Of a stretch of 64,000 nt of DNA, positions 1 to 12,189 are shown piece after piece (position 1 is the stretch's first letter; each line of letters opens with the position of its first letter). This stretch comes from Punica granatum (taxonomy: Eukaryota > Streptophyta > Magnoliopsida > Myrtales > Lythraceae), in assembly GCF_007655135.1 (NCBI RefSeq), contig NC_045130.1, positions 31,058,605-31,122,604 of the forward strand, given 5' to 3'. The notes beneath the pieces are model-generated. The model did not search any database, was not told the DNA's origin, and worked only from the letters and a program-made list of their open reading frames with translations. A program made the position numbers and the translations under genes.

Positions 1-673
1 CTCTTTGAATCCTCCTCACTCTCGATGCGATTTGTCCACGGATCAGTGATGTGAAACCTCTTGGCGAAGAAGACTCCGTCGAAATCCATGAAGGCGCGTC
101 CATCTGAAGCCCCATAGTCCGGAAAACACGGAGATCCCCTGGGGAAGGCCGATCCTCTCCTGCATAAGGACCACGAAGTCAGTGGTGTTGTGAGGCCTAG
201 TCCAGCTGGCAGAAGGTGATTGGCCAGCGGCTGCGTAGAGGATGAATAGCAACACTGCAGAACTCTTTTTCTTCCATGAAAAAGGACAGAAGAGAATGGG
301 AAGTGGAGGATGGGAAAGCTTCAATAGTGGAAGTGGACCGGGATGATTTGCCAGATGAAGTGAATCAATAGACAGCCTACTTGAAGGATTCTGACTATGC
401 ACTAAGAGTATTCTCGAAAGTCGATATAAAAGGATGCTCCAGGAGAGTGTAGAGCAAAGAAGCATTATTATTATTATTATTCTCAGCAGACAATAGAGAG
501 ATTATACATTAGACCTTGTTCAATGCTCTGAATGAAAAGAAACTAATCGAGCAATAAAACAAAAAAATAACTTGGTAATCACAATGATAGTACATGAATC
601 CTGCAATTTTCATGTCCTTGAAGAAATGTAAAAACCTATCGGTTCCTCCATCTCCATTCTCTGCGCATATCTC
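1..673. other. 3' flank of TPT with an unassigned minus-strand open frame
   Basis: No recognised gene. A 140-codon minus-strand frame covers 43-465. Its middle holds a hydrophobic stretch (SSAVLLFILYAAAGQS) that could be a signal peptide of another gene running off the left edge, but no family motif is visible and the other frames of the same strand are also partly open. It lies downstream of TPT on the same strand. Treat as uncertain; it could equally be non-coding. Confidence 0.3.
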
Positions 674-3600
674 TCAAGCCTTCTTCAGTTGCTGCAAAAG
701 CCAATTTCAGATTCCCGTTAGGTTAGATATCACGTTATCTGTTATCCTCCTTTTTTTGCCTCCCGAATAATTCACAAGCAACAAGGAAACCTGCTTTCCC
801 AGAACAAGAAAACTCAAAGTTTGACAATTGACTCAGTCTTACTCGTTTCTCTTCCTCCATCTTGGCCTTGATGAACGAGTAAATGGCGACACCAGCAATC
901 GCAATGCAAGTGCCGATACCGGTTTGGGTCGAAATCTTGTTGCCTGTGACGGCCAAAAAAGGGCTTAATGAATATTCCAATCTATACAATAAGCTCGTGA
1001 TCGTACTAGCGGAAAGAAGGATGAGGGAGTATGTATAGGCCATAGGGGAAAACTCTATACTCACCAAAGATTATGATTGAGAAGCCAATCACAAACACAC
1101 GCTTCAGCACATTCCCGACAGCATGTGTAAGAGGTGCGACCCTCTCCAGAGTGTTTGTAGCCAACTGAGGATCAAATGGGTCAGAGTTGTCACAATCTTA
1201 GTACTGTTAATAGTTTAGCAAAGAAGCAATTAAAACACAGAGGTTCATATGTTGGATTAATACCTGATTATAGAGGTGGTAAAACATACCAACCCAGAAG
1301 AGATCGGAAATAAACTTGGTCATACCCACTTTAGCAATTGCATCATTGAACCCGTGCTTCAGCAGTTGAGGTCCTTCTACCTGTGGCAATGATTAAAACT
1401 AGATGTTCAGGGACACCGAAGAGATTCAAAATTTCAAGCATTCATATAAGAAGGAATTTCGAATTCAAGTATCTGCTTCACTCACGATGATGGCTGGTGG
1501 AAGGCAGACGAAGAGAGCAATGATGGAGATGTAGGCATAGACGTTCGTACTGTCCATATCAGTCTGAGCAAGGATGACAAACGACAAGTTGTTAGCTAGT
1601 CTTTTGCTGAAAGCTTGTCTTTTTTTTCCCCCCCCAAATATTTTAATTAAGCTCCAAAGGGAAAAGCTCACCATTGCTTTCTTGGAATATATGCTTCTGT
1701 AAGTGAAAGATATGTTGGAAATCATAGCACTGATGAAGCCGGTCCAATTGAATGACAGTTCAGTGAGTGAAGCCATGGAAACACCTGCAGATCATGTCAT
1801 ATGAAAACCCATATACATATTTGACAAAATCTGTTTCTCTAAATATTATTCCTGGAAAGATTTAGGCTCTCGAAATTTCAAGTTGATGCACAAGTCATGA
1901 CCAGAGAAAACGATGAACTCACCAAGGACAACCGGTGCCAGGGAGAGCCACAAGGTGAAGGGAATTTGTTGTCCGAGAATAAATTGAGAAGCAGCAGCAT
2001 TGAAGAAGGGCTCAAGAGCTGGAATGGACCAAACCCCATTTTAGGAATCACATCAGAACAAGGACTAATGTCCAGTAATTAGTGAAGAAGCGGGACTGGA
2101 CTCATTGATTACCTTTGACAGTGTGTGTGAAAGAGACAGCAACGGCAGCGAAAGAGACATTGCTAGTCACGTGGCCAATTGCGTGACAAACAGCGACTGG
2201 GATAAGTAGCTTCAGCAGGTTTGAGTCAATGGGCTGCACAGAGAAAGAACACTCAAGGCTCCAGTTGAAAATTATAATGGAAACTCGGTTCTGCTTTGAG
2301 AACAAAACCACTTGGCACTCTATCTATCAGAAATACTGTTTTGGGAAGTTGTCTCCAAAAGTATCAATCTTAAATACAACATTCAGGCAGCACTCAACAC
2401 TTTCGACGTTTGCAAAGCCGAACCTTGTTTCCACCATATCACTAGCACTCCTATCGCAGGTTTTGACAAGCAGTCTCTTGTACAGTTGCTATACCGTGGA
2501 GCAGTGTCAAGTTTCAAGAATTATTTCAATACCAAATAGCAAAATATACAGTATGCTATATAACATTTAAAATGAACTTCTTAAGCTTGCATATACGAGC
2601 AAATTCTTGAAACAATGAGCGGCTCAAGTAGACAGTGAGCAGCAGGCAGACAGCTATAAGCTAGTGTTCAATTCCATGTCCAACATCATGGAACACCCAA
2701 CAATTGTTACTCGAACTGATGTCGGTTCCTCCCACAGTCCATTGAAAAAATAATGAGTAACAGCCAATCAATATGCTTGTAAGTGGAATTTGTGCTACCG
2801 CTCTGGGATCAATTTCCAACTTATAGGCTTTCTGAATGGATGTTATTAATCCAAGTTTGGCTCTCAGTTCGAGCTTTAGCAATGGGAATTTTCAGCCCAC
2901 TCAAGCTAATTCAACGAATGGACATATTAATAAAGCTCCATGGTAGTTTCGACACCCATCCCGATTCATTATCTCGGATGGCATCAATTTGTCCCTTCTA
3001 CTGTTCAACGTTATAGAATATACAGAAACTAAAGGTAAGAATAATAATTCCATACAAAAGCAAGTAATAATCAGAGGAAAAATAAATAAATAAATAAATC
3101 AAGACGTAAACCTTAAATCGGTCTCTGGGCTACCTCTTTCAAGTTGGTCTATAGTTAATATACAGACACCAATCACAATTTACAAGCAAGCAGCATGACA
3201 TTGAATAGCAATCATCATGGTCATAACTCAAGGAAAAAATGGGCAATTGGGCTTTTGTGGACTTACAGCGCGCTTAGGGAGGCCCACGGCCCAGCTCACC
3301 AGACAGTACACAACCCCGACCAATAGATGCACAACCGACACAAAGCTGCCCCCAACCCAAAAAAAAAAAAACCAAAACAAAACAAAACAAAAATCAAGAA
3401 CAAATATTTACTGGCTAATTAAAAAAAGAAAAAGAAAAAATATTTCGGGCAACCACTTACTAAGGATAGGGGAAGTAATTGTAAATCTTCTTGTTGAGGA
3501 TGTTGAATATTACGTTCAAGAAGTACCTGCGCAGGGACAATTCAGTCATTTCATCCCCACTCAACATATTAAGTTGGAACGGAACAAAGACCGGGAGCTT

Positions 3601-4237
3601 GACTCTTTGACCGTTTTGACAGTTAGCCCCGGCGGAACAGAGGCTTACTCATTGCTATGTCGTATTTGTGCGCAATGCGCACCGGGTGCTCGTTAGCAAA
3701 GACGCTTTAATAAAGGTACAATTATTAATTTGGAAAATCAATTTTAAAATAGTAAAAAAAAAGGGGAAAAACTGGAGTTCAACTTGATGCATACCACATG
3801 AAGAAGAAGAATCCGGTGACCAGCGCGGGATACTTGTCGAAGAATCCTACCGGAGCGACCTTGTCTCTGCAATGATCACAGAAACGATAAGTGCGTTAGT
3901 CGGGGACAGCTCGCCGGAGCCGGCTGAGTCGGATTCCAGACAACGGACCTCACCCAGCGGAATCGCTCCCCTCGGCGGGGGAAGAGGCTGCGGCCAGGCA
4001 CGGCCGGAGAATCTCCCGCCTCATCGCCACCGGCGCACACGCGGCCGGGGAGCTCTCTAGCAGCAGGGCGGGCCGGAGCTGCCTCCCCCAGATAAGGTTC
4101 CCGCCCTCCCCGACGGTGCCGATTGGCTTCGCGGAGGCGAAGCATAGGCCGCCGCGGTTGGTCCCCTCCCTCGGCTGCCCCAGGAGCAGCGGCATGGCCG
4201 GGAAGGCGGCGGCGCGTGACAACACTCGCGACTCCAT
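674..4237 (-). CDS. TPT: Chloroplast triose-phosphate/phosphate translocator, 12 exons
   Basis: Antiporter of the plastid inner envelope that exports triose phosphate or 3-phosphoglycerate in exchange for phosphate. Exons on the minus strand, in coding order: 3954-4237, 3795-3866, 3461-3526, 3267-3345, 2113-2233, 1923-2018, 1672-1784, 1486-1563, 1264-1380, 1065-1164, 843-943, 674-691. All junctions are GT-AG and phases close, giving 414 aa, the usual family length. The first ~80 residues ([12 protein letters not shown]...) are a transit peptide with a Ser/Arg/Ala bias. Diagnostic stretches are [36 protein letters not shown] and [17 protein letters not shown]. The Lys-Arg pair at about residues 363-364 ([11 protein letters not shown]) matches the phosphate-binding pair known in this family. 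The last exon encodes only QLKKA and the stop. Intron 4 (2234-3266) is the longest. No lesion seen. Confidence 0.96.
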
Positions 4238-4330
4238 TATTGCCTCGAGAGTTGAGAGAACACTTGAGTGGGAGAGCGAGAGCTAGAGAGAGAGAGAGAT
4301 AGATCGGTTGGCCCTGATGAGTTTAGCGCG
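4238..4330 (-). promoter_or_regulatory. 5' leader and proximal promoter of TPT
   Basis: DNA immediately upstream of the TPT start codon. It carries a purine run (GA repeats at about 4284-4303), which on the coding strand is a CT-rich leader of the kind common in highly expressed plant genes. No TATA box could be assigned with confidence. Confidence 0.4.
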
Positions 4331-4959
4331 CCATGTTCTTATTCACCTTCCCGGATCCCCTACGTCGCGTCCCACGAAGAAAAGTTAATCTCGAACGTTG
4401 GATCTCATCGAATACCTGAACGGGTCCAAATGGACGTTAGTGATCATGGAGGTGTAGGTTAGTAACGGTGAGGGGGCGCGTGGACTGGACGGCGATGATT
4501 TCTGGTTGGAGATTGCGGGGGATTGTATGAGGAGAGTAACCTTATCTTCAACGAATGGATCGAGAGGAGAGGAAGGTCCTGTCCAATCGTTTTGGGGGTT
4601 GGGAATTGGGATCTTACTCTTCAAAAATTTCATAATTCAAAATTCCTTATCATTAGTCCTTTCTTTTACTTCTTCTCATGTGATATATGGGGGTGTCAAA
4701 TTTTGCTTTAATTAAAGTATCTTCACGGAAAGTTAGATGCAAAGATTTAAAGTTAAATTTAAAAATATTTGTTCTTAATAATATATGGGACGCATGAGGA
4801 TATACGAATATTACATCAATAATGTCATATATATTACATAATCAGAGAGAGGGAATTTTTTATATGAACACTGTAATATTTTTCAATTGCAAGAATTCTC
4901 ATAATGTTAATTGAGAAATTGAATGACAATGATGGTGTAATATTATCCGAAAGTTCTCG
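4331..4959. other. Intergenic, no gene seen
   Basis: Short overlapping frames on both strands at 4385-4715 have no recognisable domain. From about 4700 the sequence becomes AT-rich. I see no RNA gene or element here. Confidence 0.5.
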
Positions 4960-5484
4960 AGTTTACTTCTTATGTCTCTATTGACTATCTTGGTGATTAG
5001 ACTCTTCTCGGTGAAGTTCGAGTTATAAAGGGTGCTTGCATTTGAGAGTTATATTTGAGGGATTGAAATCTCTAATTTACTCACATGCTTTACGATGGGT
5101 GTTTCCTCACATTGGTTTTTCCATAACAATTGGTATTAGAGGCTGAACCATGAGTGATTGAAGTTGTCGATTGTGACATTCGAGGTTAAAAAGGTTGATG
5201 AATCGAACGACATTGGATCATGCCACATCAAGGTGAAAGCGTTGGTGGTGCAACATGAGATGAGCGCTAAGAGGAGAATGAAAATGTTGATGAATCGAAT
5301 GACATTGGATCATGACACATCAAGATGAAAGCGTTGTTGGTGCAAGATGAGATGAGCGCTAAGAGGAGAAGCCCTTCACAACCTCACCCTTGGCAATGGC
5401 GGGTGGAGGTTGGTTGAAAACTTCAGAGGCTCAGGCTGGCGTATGGGTTGATCAAATGGGAGTAGCTAAAGAGAGGTGGCCAAG
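4960..5484 (+). mobile_element. Decayed Copia-type remnant: LTR end, primer-binding site and start of gag
   Basis: The end of an LTR-like stretch is followed at about 5133 by TTGGTATTAGAGGC, a one-step variant of the plant initiator-Met tRNA primer-binding site (TGGTATCAGAGC). Downstream, frames reading HIKVKALVVQHE resemble the start of Copia gag, where a K-M-K-A-L-L-V-Q-Q motif is usual. This part is tandemly duplicated. The remnant resumes at 7703 after the gag-only element inserted in it. Coding frames are broken throughout. Confidence 0.55.
5191..5374 (+). repeat. Two-copy tandem repeat, 92 bp unit, in a Copia gag remnant
   Basis: Unit 1 at 5191-5282 and unit 2 at 5283-5374 share GATGAATCGAA, CATTGGATCATG, GATGAGCGCTAAGAGGAGAA and surrounding sequence with a few substitutions. 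The offset of matching words is 92 bp. Confidence 0.8.
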
Positions 5485-6031
5485 TGATGCGATCACGAAC
5501 CAGAACTTGATAAGAAAGAAGGGTGGAGGGTAGAATCAACAAAACTCACTCGATAAGATGACTCTCCACGAGTAAGAAAAGTCGGGTTGATTCGCCACGC
5601 TCAAGGATGAACGATAAGAATCAGGATTTTCGCCACTAAACAAGAGACTTGTTTAGATAAGAAAATAAAGGAAACGCTCTAGGCAATTTCATTCAAATAT
5701 TCATCAAATTCGTCTCCCTTCTCCTCTTACAATAGGTGCATATTTATATAGAGGGAAGACACCCCTCTTGACTCTAGAATAGGAAACTGACATCTAATAT
5801 TCTCTAGATTACTTTCCTAAAATATAATAAGGAAACAATCTAAAATAGGAAACTTAAGATTACTGACTCAAGCTAATATAGGAAATAATATCTAATTAAG
5901 AGAAACTATATTATAGCAATATAGGAAACTTAATATCTAATTAAGCTAAATTCTTATTCTGGAGTCTTCTAGAATGCGCGTCTGGTCTCGAAAATTCGAA
6001 TACATGTTGGGCTGCAATCTGAAGCACATCA
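5485..6031 (-). repeat. 3' LTR of the TR-GAG element
   Basis: 547 bp, direct copy of 7151-7697. The terminal dinucleotides are TG and CA, and it abuts the target duplication at 5480-5484. Confidence 0.92.
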
Positions 6032-7092
6032 TCCTCTCCCGGTTGGAAAAAGACTCGACCTCGAGTCTTCGTCGATTTTCTCCTGGTCTTGATTTGTGCA
6101 TTTCGCCGCTTCTTAACTTGCCACTTCAACAACATCTTTTCTTTGAGAACTCTTTCCAGTAATTCTTCATAAATTGACTGCTTTGTTTTTCCACGCCAAC
6201 CAACTCGTTGCCTGAACTGTTGCTTCCTCGGTGGAGTCGTATACGCCTTGGCAAATTTTGCCTCGATTGGATGATACACCATCGACGAATCTTCAATAGC
6301 AATTACTTCTTGAAGTTCCACTTGGCCTGGGTCTAAAAACAGTTCAGCCTGGACTTTCTCTTCAGAGTTTGAAATTAGTTCATCTTGAATAATCTTGCCA
6401 ATCGCTAAATCCTTCTCGACCAGAACATTATTATCTCGTGATGCTTGAGCTGCTTCATTCTTGGACTCCTCTTCTTCTTCTTTAAATTTGTCACCCTTCA
6501 TAGAAGCTTCTTCAAGTTATACTTTTTCCTCCACATCAACAATCGTCATAGGAAAAGCATTTGTTTTTCCATTCTTAAGAGGATAGGTAGGCTTCATGCA
6601 TCCGTCTTCAGACTCATTGAAGCGTTCTTCGTAACCCAAAGGAAAGAATCTGACATTCAAGAGTTGTTTCATGTACCTCCACGTTAATACCAGATTCCTT
6701 CCATCTTGAAGACGATTATTTTCCAATTTCTCCCACCAACAAGACGCTTTGCCCCTTAATCGATAAACAACTCTAACGACTCGACTTCCATCATCGGGGA
6801 TGCCGTGGTAGTCGAAGAAACGGTCCACATCTGAAATCCACGTGAAGAATTCTTTAGCACTCATGCTTCCGTTGAAAGTCGGGATTCTCTTTGGGGGATA
6901 ATCATTTTGCACCCATTGGGGTCTTCTTATTTGATCGGAACTCGCAATGGCTTGGATAATTCGCTCGAGCCGTGCTAAACTCTCTTTTGTTCGTTGCAAT
7001 GTGGGGAGCAGGTCTTGGTCAAAGGTAAGCCCTCTTGGAACTCGTTCTGGGTGGTCCTTAGCCATTATCTCCGCATATTTAGCAAAATCCAC
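5941..7092 (-). pseudogene. gag-like frame of the TR-GAG element with one internal stop
   Basis: Two open stretches, 6517-7092 (191 codons) and 5941-6501 (186 codons), are in the same frame and separated by a single TAA at about 6517-6519 plus a few codons. The first part has the plant Ty3/gypsy gag look: IPTFNGSMSAKEFFTWISDV, then GKASCWWEKLE. The second part is charged and ends near RVFFQPGEDD, a motif common at the end of gypsy-type open frames in plants. The frame runs about 90 bp into the 3' LTR before stopping. The function would be capsid formation for mobilisation by an autonomous relative; this copy is broken. Confidence 0.75.
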
Positions 7093-7150
7093 TCAATCAC
7101 ACGTGTTTCACTCGGCCAACAAGAACAGAACCTTAAGCTCTGATATCAAA

Positions 7151-7697
7151 TGATAGGCTCACGAAGCAGAACTGGGTAAGAAAGAAGGGTGGATGGTAGA
7201 ACCAACTAAACTCACTCGATAAGATGACTCGCCACGAGTAAGAAAAGTCGTTTTGATTCGCCACGCTCAAGGATGAAAGATAAGAATCGGGGTTTTCGCC
7301 ACTAAACAAGGGACTTGTTTAGATAAGAAAATAAAGGAAACGCTCTAGGCAATTTCATTCAAATATTCATCAAATTCGTCTCCCTTCTCCTCTTACAATA
7401 GGTGCATATTTATATAGAGGGAAGACACCCCTCTTGACTCTAGAATAGGAAACTGACATCCAATATTCTCCAGATTACTTTCCTAAAATATAATAAGGAA
7501 ACAATCTAAAATATGAAACTTAATATTACTGACTCAAGCTAATATAGGAAATAATATCTAATTAAGAGAAACTATATTATAGCAATATAGGAAACTTAAT
7601 ATCTAATTAAGCTAAATTCTTATTCTGGAGTCTTCTAGAATGCGCGTCTGGTCTCGAAAATTCGAATACATGTTGGGCTGCAATCTGAAGCACATCA
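7151..7697 (-). repeat. 5' LTR of the TR-GAG element
   Basis: 547 bp, direct copy of 5485-6031. It is followed on the minus strand by the tRNA primer-binding site and flanked by the second CCAAG. Confidence 0.92.
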
Positions 7698-7702
7698 CCA
7701 AG

Positions 7703-9650
7703 TCTATCGGTACTTTACGCTGGTGGAAGACAGGTTGAGGACTCACTATGATGTTGTGAAGCGATCCTTGGGATTCGATTTAGATAGGTTAGAATCATGG
7801 GAACGGTGGTGGTGCGATCTTTTCTAAAATTTCTTGAATTTATATTCTTGGACATCTCTAAGTCCAGTTTATTATTATCTAGCGAGTTCTTTCCGCTGTG
7901 CCCCGATTACCTCTAATTGGAATTAATTTATCAAATTTTAACAGCACAGCCAATAACGTAATGAATTGAGCTGTTGAGCCAATATTCGATTTTGCATCGG
8001 CTTCATAAGTAATCACGCACGTGCGATCGAGTTTAATATATGCATTACATAAAATATATAGACTACAGGCCTAGAAAATATATAGACCGAGGAAACTTTA
8101 AGCATAGCTTGGAATTAAGGGGGGGAAAAACCGTAACAATTAATGTTGATCAACAACTATCTTACGTAATAATCCAAATAATGTGAAAAATCAAAAGTTG
8201 ACACTAAAATTTGCCCGTAAAAAGCAAGAGATTACAATTAGTTTCTTAATGAAGAGAAGAACTTAATTTGTTCATTTATCATATATCTATTAATGAATTA
8301 TCTTTTTTTAGCCAAAAAAAGGGTGTGCATTTTATGCAACTCTAAATATAGATCTATGATATAAAAGATATAACAAATGCATATATACTAATCCTTCATG
8401 ATCACGCTGGGAACGTCTGTCGTAATAGGAATTCCATTATGAATCTATTATGTGCATAATCACAATTACTTTGTTTGTTTTTCTTTTTTCTTTTTTTTGG
8501 CTGGGAAACTTTGTTTGTTTTTCATTGTAATCCTAATTGAGATTATGAATGAGTTTGACATACGTAATAGACTGAAATTCGATGCTCAAAGAGCTGAGAG
8601 CTTGCAGAGGCCCCGACCATCTGTGACTTTGGGCTCATAGAGGTTTTTATTAAATTTTAAAAATATTTATTACATTGATATTGTTTCTATATTTATAATA
8701 AGGGCAATTTGACCTTTTGATATTTGGTTTTGTGAATTCACTGTTGATTCATATCAATCAAATAAAAAAAAATCTCAGTTTCCAGTAGTTTTATTCACTC
8801 TAATTAAACAGGAAAATTTGTGTTAGTATTTCAATTCGATTTCCTCCCAATTCAGTTCTATCTATTACATTGACCCATTAGTCAGATCCTAACAAGTCAA
8901 ATGGATGCATGCTTAAATTGATCTTTAAAATAAAAAGTAGAGACATGTGATTTATTTATAAAGTCACGGACCTGAATAAATATTCAATCAATATTACTCA
9001 ACTAAGTGGTTAAGTAAGATCCAATAAATATGCATATACGTGGTAAACAAGACTCATAGTGATGCCACAAATTCCCATTTACGTGCATTTTGATTGATTG
9101 TTTATCATTCAAAGTGGATGAGTAGCGCTAATTGAATATTTAATCCATGGACCCGTATATAATTTCTTTAAGAACATGCTTACACTGTCTCTTGCCAACT
9201 ACATGTAATAATCTATGACATATTTATTTGCAACTTGAACGCGTGCATATAAATTACTCTCAACTTCTCAAGCGGCAATTCCTCTTATAATAATGCCGCC
9301 ATTTGTAGATTGATTTCGGGAACTAGAATACGCATGTATCTATACACCAAAATAATTAGCCACGCTATTTTTCTTTTTTGAGATTCTACCGTTGACACCA
9401 AAAAAATAGTCATCATGATTGTTGTATTTTTGGCTGCAGATCTCCTTATTTAAAATCTTAATTATAAATATATCTTAAATTCTTTTAATTTTATATTCAC
9501 CCATCATAATTTGATTACCCATATTTTTGGTCACTTATCTTTTCGTCGACTCTCGATTTCGCCCGTGAACAAGCCGGATCCATTTCATATTAAATCAAAT
9601 CGAATTGCACCAGTTCAATCTAATGAAAAATAATTTAATTACTTTAAATA
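7703..9650. other. Copia remnant tail, then AT-rich intergenic DNA
   Basis: 7703 to about 7860 continues the sequence interrupted by the TR-GAG insertion. From 7861 on the DNA is AT-rich with no coding frame that I can support and no clear repeat ends. Confidence 0.5.
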
Positions 9651-9701
9651 AATAAAGAAATATTGTACATTGCCTTCTCTTCCCCTTCTCCAATCGAATA
9701 C

Positions 9702-9802
9702 GAGACGATTGAACCCATCATACAATCTCGAAGTCAAAGATGATCGATGACGATCTATGATCGTCTTCGACTTCGAGATTGTATGCTAGGTTCAATCGTC
9801 TC
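9702..9802. repeat. 34 bp inverted repeat forming a hairpin, with further degenerate copies
   Basis: The left arm 9702-9735 and right arm 9769-9802 are reverse complements at 32 of 34 positions, around a 33 bp loop that itself contains a smaller palindrome (GATGATCGAT / ATGATCGTC). Further direct partial copies of the right arm follow at about 9835-9898 (TTCGAGATTGTATGTTAGG and a shorter one). It could be a MITE core or a foldback; no coding capacity. Confidence 0.8.
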
Positions 9803-11263
9803 TTGTTCGACTAGAGAAAAGGAAGAGGATAGTCTTCGAGATTGTATGTTAGGTTCAATCGTCTCTTGTTTGATTGTATGTTGGGTTTAATCGTCTATTA
9901 GTCTATTAAGTTGAAATTGTCTTGCTCACGTGCACAAACACAGACACGCATTTATTTATATATATATATATATATATTGTGTCGAGCATATCAGAAGAGC
10001 ATATCTTTATCAATATTGAGGGCTGCTATGTTCGAAGCGGGGGAGGGGGTTCGTTTCCATGGGTTTGCTTCTAGGAATATTTCAGACCTATCTGTTTGTG
10101 TAAGTAAATTTTGGCAATCAGTAGCAGTAGCAAGCAAGCAGCAAAATCTGTTCATTGAAGAGAGGAGCAGAGAGCACTATATGACACGATAGTGTCCTGA
10201 TGATGAATAGCCCCAAGGAAAAAAGAAACAGTACTTAAAATTTACTGTCCAATATTTGCAGTTAAAATTAAATAACAGGGGAACGTTTGGGGCTTGTTCA
10301 TGGGTGAAATCGAGTAATGAAAAGATACGTGATCGAAAATATGGATAGTCAATTTATGATAGGTGAATTTTAAACTAAAAGAATTTAAGACACATGTACG
10401 GTTTAGATATTAAGTAAGGGAATCTGATGGCTTGAAGTAAAATAACAATGGTGATTATTTTTTTGTACCAACCGCTGTAACTTCAATCTTCCTTTATTTA
10501 AGGAAGTAATATCTATATCTATACCTACCTATACTATTCAAATGGTAGAAGGAAGGTAGCTTGTCTAACTCTCCTTCTCCAATATATGTTCATCTAAAAA
10601 TTACTATGATTATTATTTTTTTGGGTAAGGAAAATTAATAATTACTATGATTAATTAATAGCCACGAAATTATGATTAGTCAGAAAATAATTTTGTAATT
10701 TCATATGATCGTTAACTGCCACTTACTTCTCTCTCCTCTCTCCCCTTTATTTCTCTTCCTCATACCACGTTCACTACTCTATTCTCTATCCTCTCATCTT
10801 TTTTTTATTAATTTTATTAATTATATAATATTATAATTATAATTATTTAAAATATTATTCACATATTTCGAAAAAAATAAGAATTATGTTAGAGCAAGAA
10901 AATATAATTATAAGAAAAGAAACATCAAAGCATCCTGGAAAACTCAATACAAAGCAAAATACATGAGAGAAAATCACATCGGTTACGCACAATTCAATTG
11001 TAGAAATCATGCCATTTTCCCAATCCTGAAATTTATTCCCTACCGATCTACATCGACTCTAGTGAAAACCGAAATTATAGTCAAGTCAAATTCATGCAAT
11101 TCTCCATTATCTCGTATGAAAATTTCGAACCCGTTTCACAGCACCAATAATTATATTTGTTTTTAACATGTTATAAACTTGCTCTTTTGGAAGAATTGGA
11201 TCAATCGATAAGTTTAAAAAGATATCAAATCAGTGAAAATTTTAATTAGCCTCTTTACACGGC
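9803..11263. other. AT-rich intergenic DNA
   Basis: Contains the partial repeat copies after the hairpin and a TA microsatellite at about 9957-9977. No gene, RNA or element ends recognised. Confidence 0.5.
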
Positions 11264-11474
11264 AAAGACCGGGAATCCAAATCCATGATGTGTCGTTAAA
11301 AACACAATGAACAACATGTTGTACATGACTCGAATCTCAACAGGCAATGCCATGAGGCCCTCCTGCACCTCACAGGACCGTGCTAAGTAGGTGACCACAG
11401 CGCCACCGCCACGAAAACCAGGACCGACATGAACCCCCGCGCAAAATAATCTATGAATCTCAAGCGCGCGGTAC
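11264..11474 (-). pseudogene. Fragment of a DUF679/DMP gene (second exon only)
   Basis: Minus-strand sequence parallel to exon 2 of the intact DMP gene at 13969-14200. Shared words include the splice-site side (GTAC next to the acceptor), the MSVLVF-like segment, ALPV, MLF-VF and the TTRHGIGFP-like end. The match continues a few bases into the neighbouring intron (GGTTCAAATAATGAG against GTTCAAAATCAATGAG), so it is a genomic duplicate, not a processed copy. It has lost bases in the middle (the FDSNVVSCFYP region) and is frameshifted. No partner first exon is visible upstream. Confidence 0.8.
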
Positions 11475-11882
11475 CCGGTTCAAATAATGAGAGAGTTGAT
11501 GATATATTAATTAATTAATTCCACTTGCGCAAGGGTGAACGTCCTTCGACGAGATATTATATATATTCGGTAATGTTGAAGGATATATCGAGTCTACCAT
11601 ATATTCCAGTGCCTTTATAATCCTGTTTTCAAGATTTTTTTTTATTTTATTTATAAGTGATGATGCTATGTTAACCAAAAAATTACATTGAAAAATGATC
11701 ATGCTATTTCTCAGTAAGTCTAAACTGATTCCCAAGTTGTTGCAATGGAAGTCTTTCTCTTAGACAAAGAGAGGCTTCAATTCTTATTACCAAAAAAAAA
11801 AAGGCCCAAATTTTTTTTTAACAAGGAAGCTCGTCAACTTAATACAGGATAAGAGATATATAGATGAAGAAATGTAGTTTAC

Positions 11883-11921
<39 letters not shown>

Positions 11922-12189
11922 AGGAGGCACGATAAATTTCATTAATAAAATCTAACACATAGGATTTTATCTCGTCATATTTTAAACTTCTCCAACAAAT
12001 ATACTTCACATAAATTTTCACAAAATAGTAGCACATGCTAATCTAAAAGGTACGTAATGGGACGTGTACAATACTTCACGTAAGTACTCTCTTAGGATGC
12101 GGACATTGACAAGTACTTCTACATATATTTTCAAACTATATATATGTATAAATTGTCTCGGTACTATGGACGCTGGAAGCCTGGAAGTT
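11475..12189. other. Intergenic with a TA microsatellite
   Basis: A long TA dinucleotide run lies at about 11886-11919. Nothing else was recognised between the two DMP pseudogenes. Confidence 0.6.

Larger units (their letters stand above)
5485..7697 (-). mobile_element. Gag-only non-autonomous LTR retrotransposon (TR-GAG type)
   Basis: A complete 2,213 bp element on the minus strand. Two LTRs of exactly 547 bp (5485-6031 and 7151-7697) begin TG and end CA, and are flanked by the 5 bp target duplication CCAAG (5480-5484 and 7698-7702). Beside the 5' LTR (right side) is a primer-binding site, TGATATCAGAGCT on the minus strand, which is the initiator-Met type with one change. Beside the 3' LTR is the purine tract GGGAGAGGA. 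The 1,119 bp interior holds only a gag-like frame; no protease, reverse transcriptase or integrase fits. This matches the published TR-GAG class of small plant elements that keep GAG only. The LTRs differ at a modest number of sites, so it is not brand new. Confidence 0.9.

Noticed and set aside
735..1067. 110-codon frame reading [15 protein letters not shown]... as the TPT C-terminus
   Set aside because: It reads through a donor at 841-842; the small exon at 674-691 gives the family's usual KRQ-type end.
2661..2882. Minus-strand frame with [11 protein letters not shown], superficially like the TPT segment around [10 protein letters not shown]
   Set aside because: The true exon with that segment is at 3267-3345 with proper splice sites and phase; 2661-2882 lies in intron 4 and the likeness is chance.
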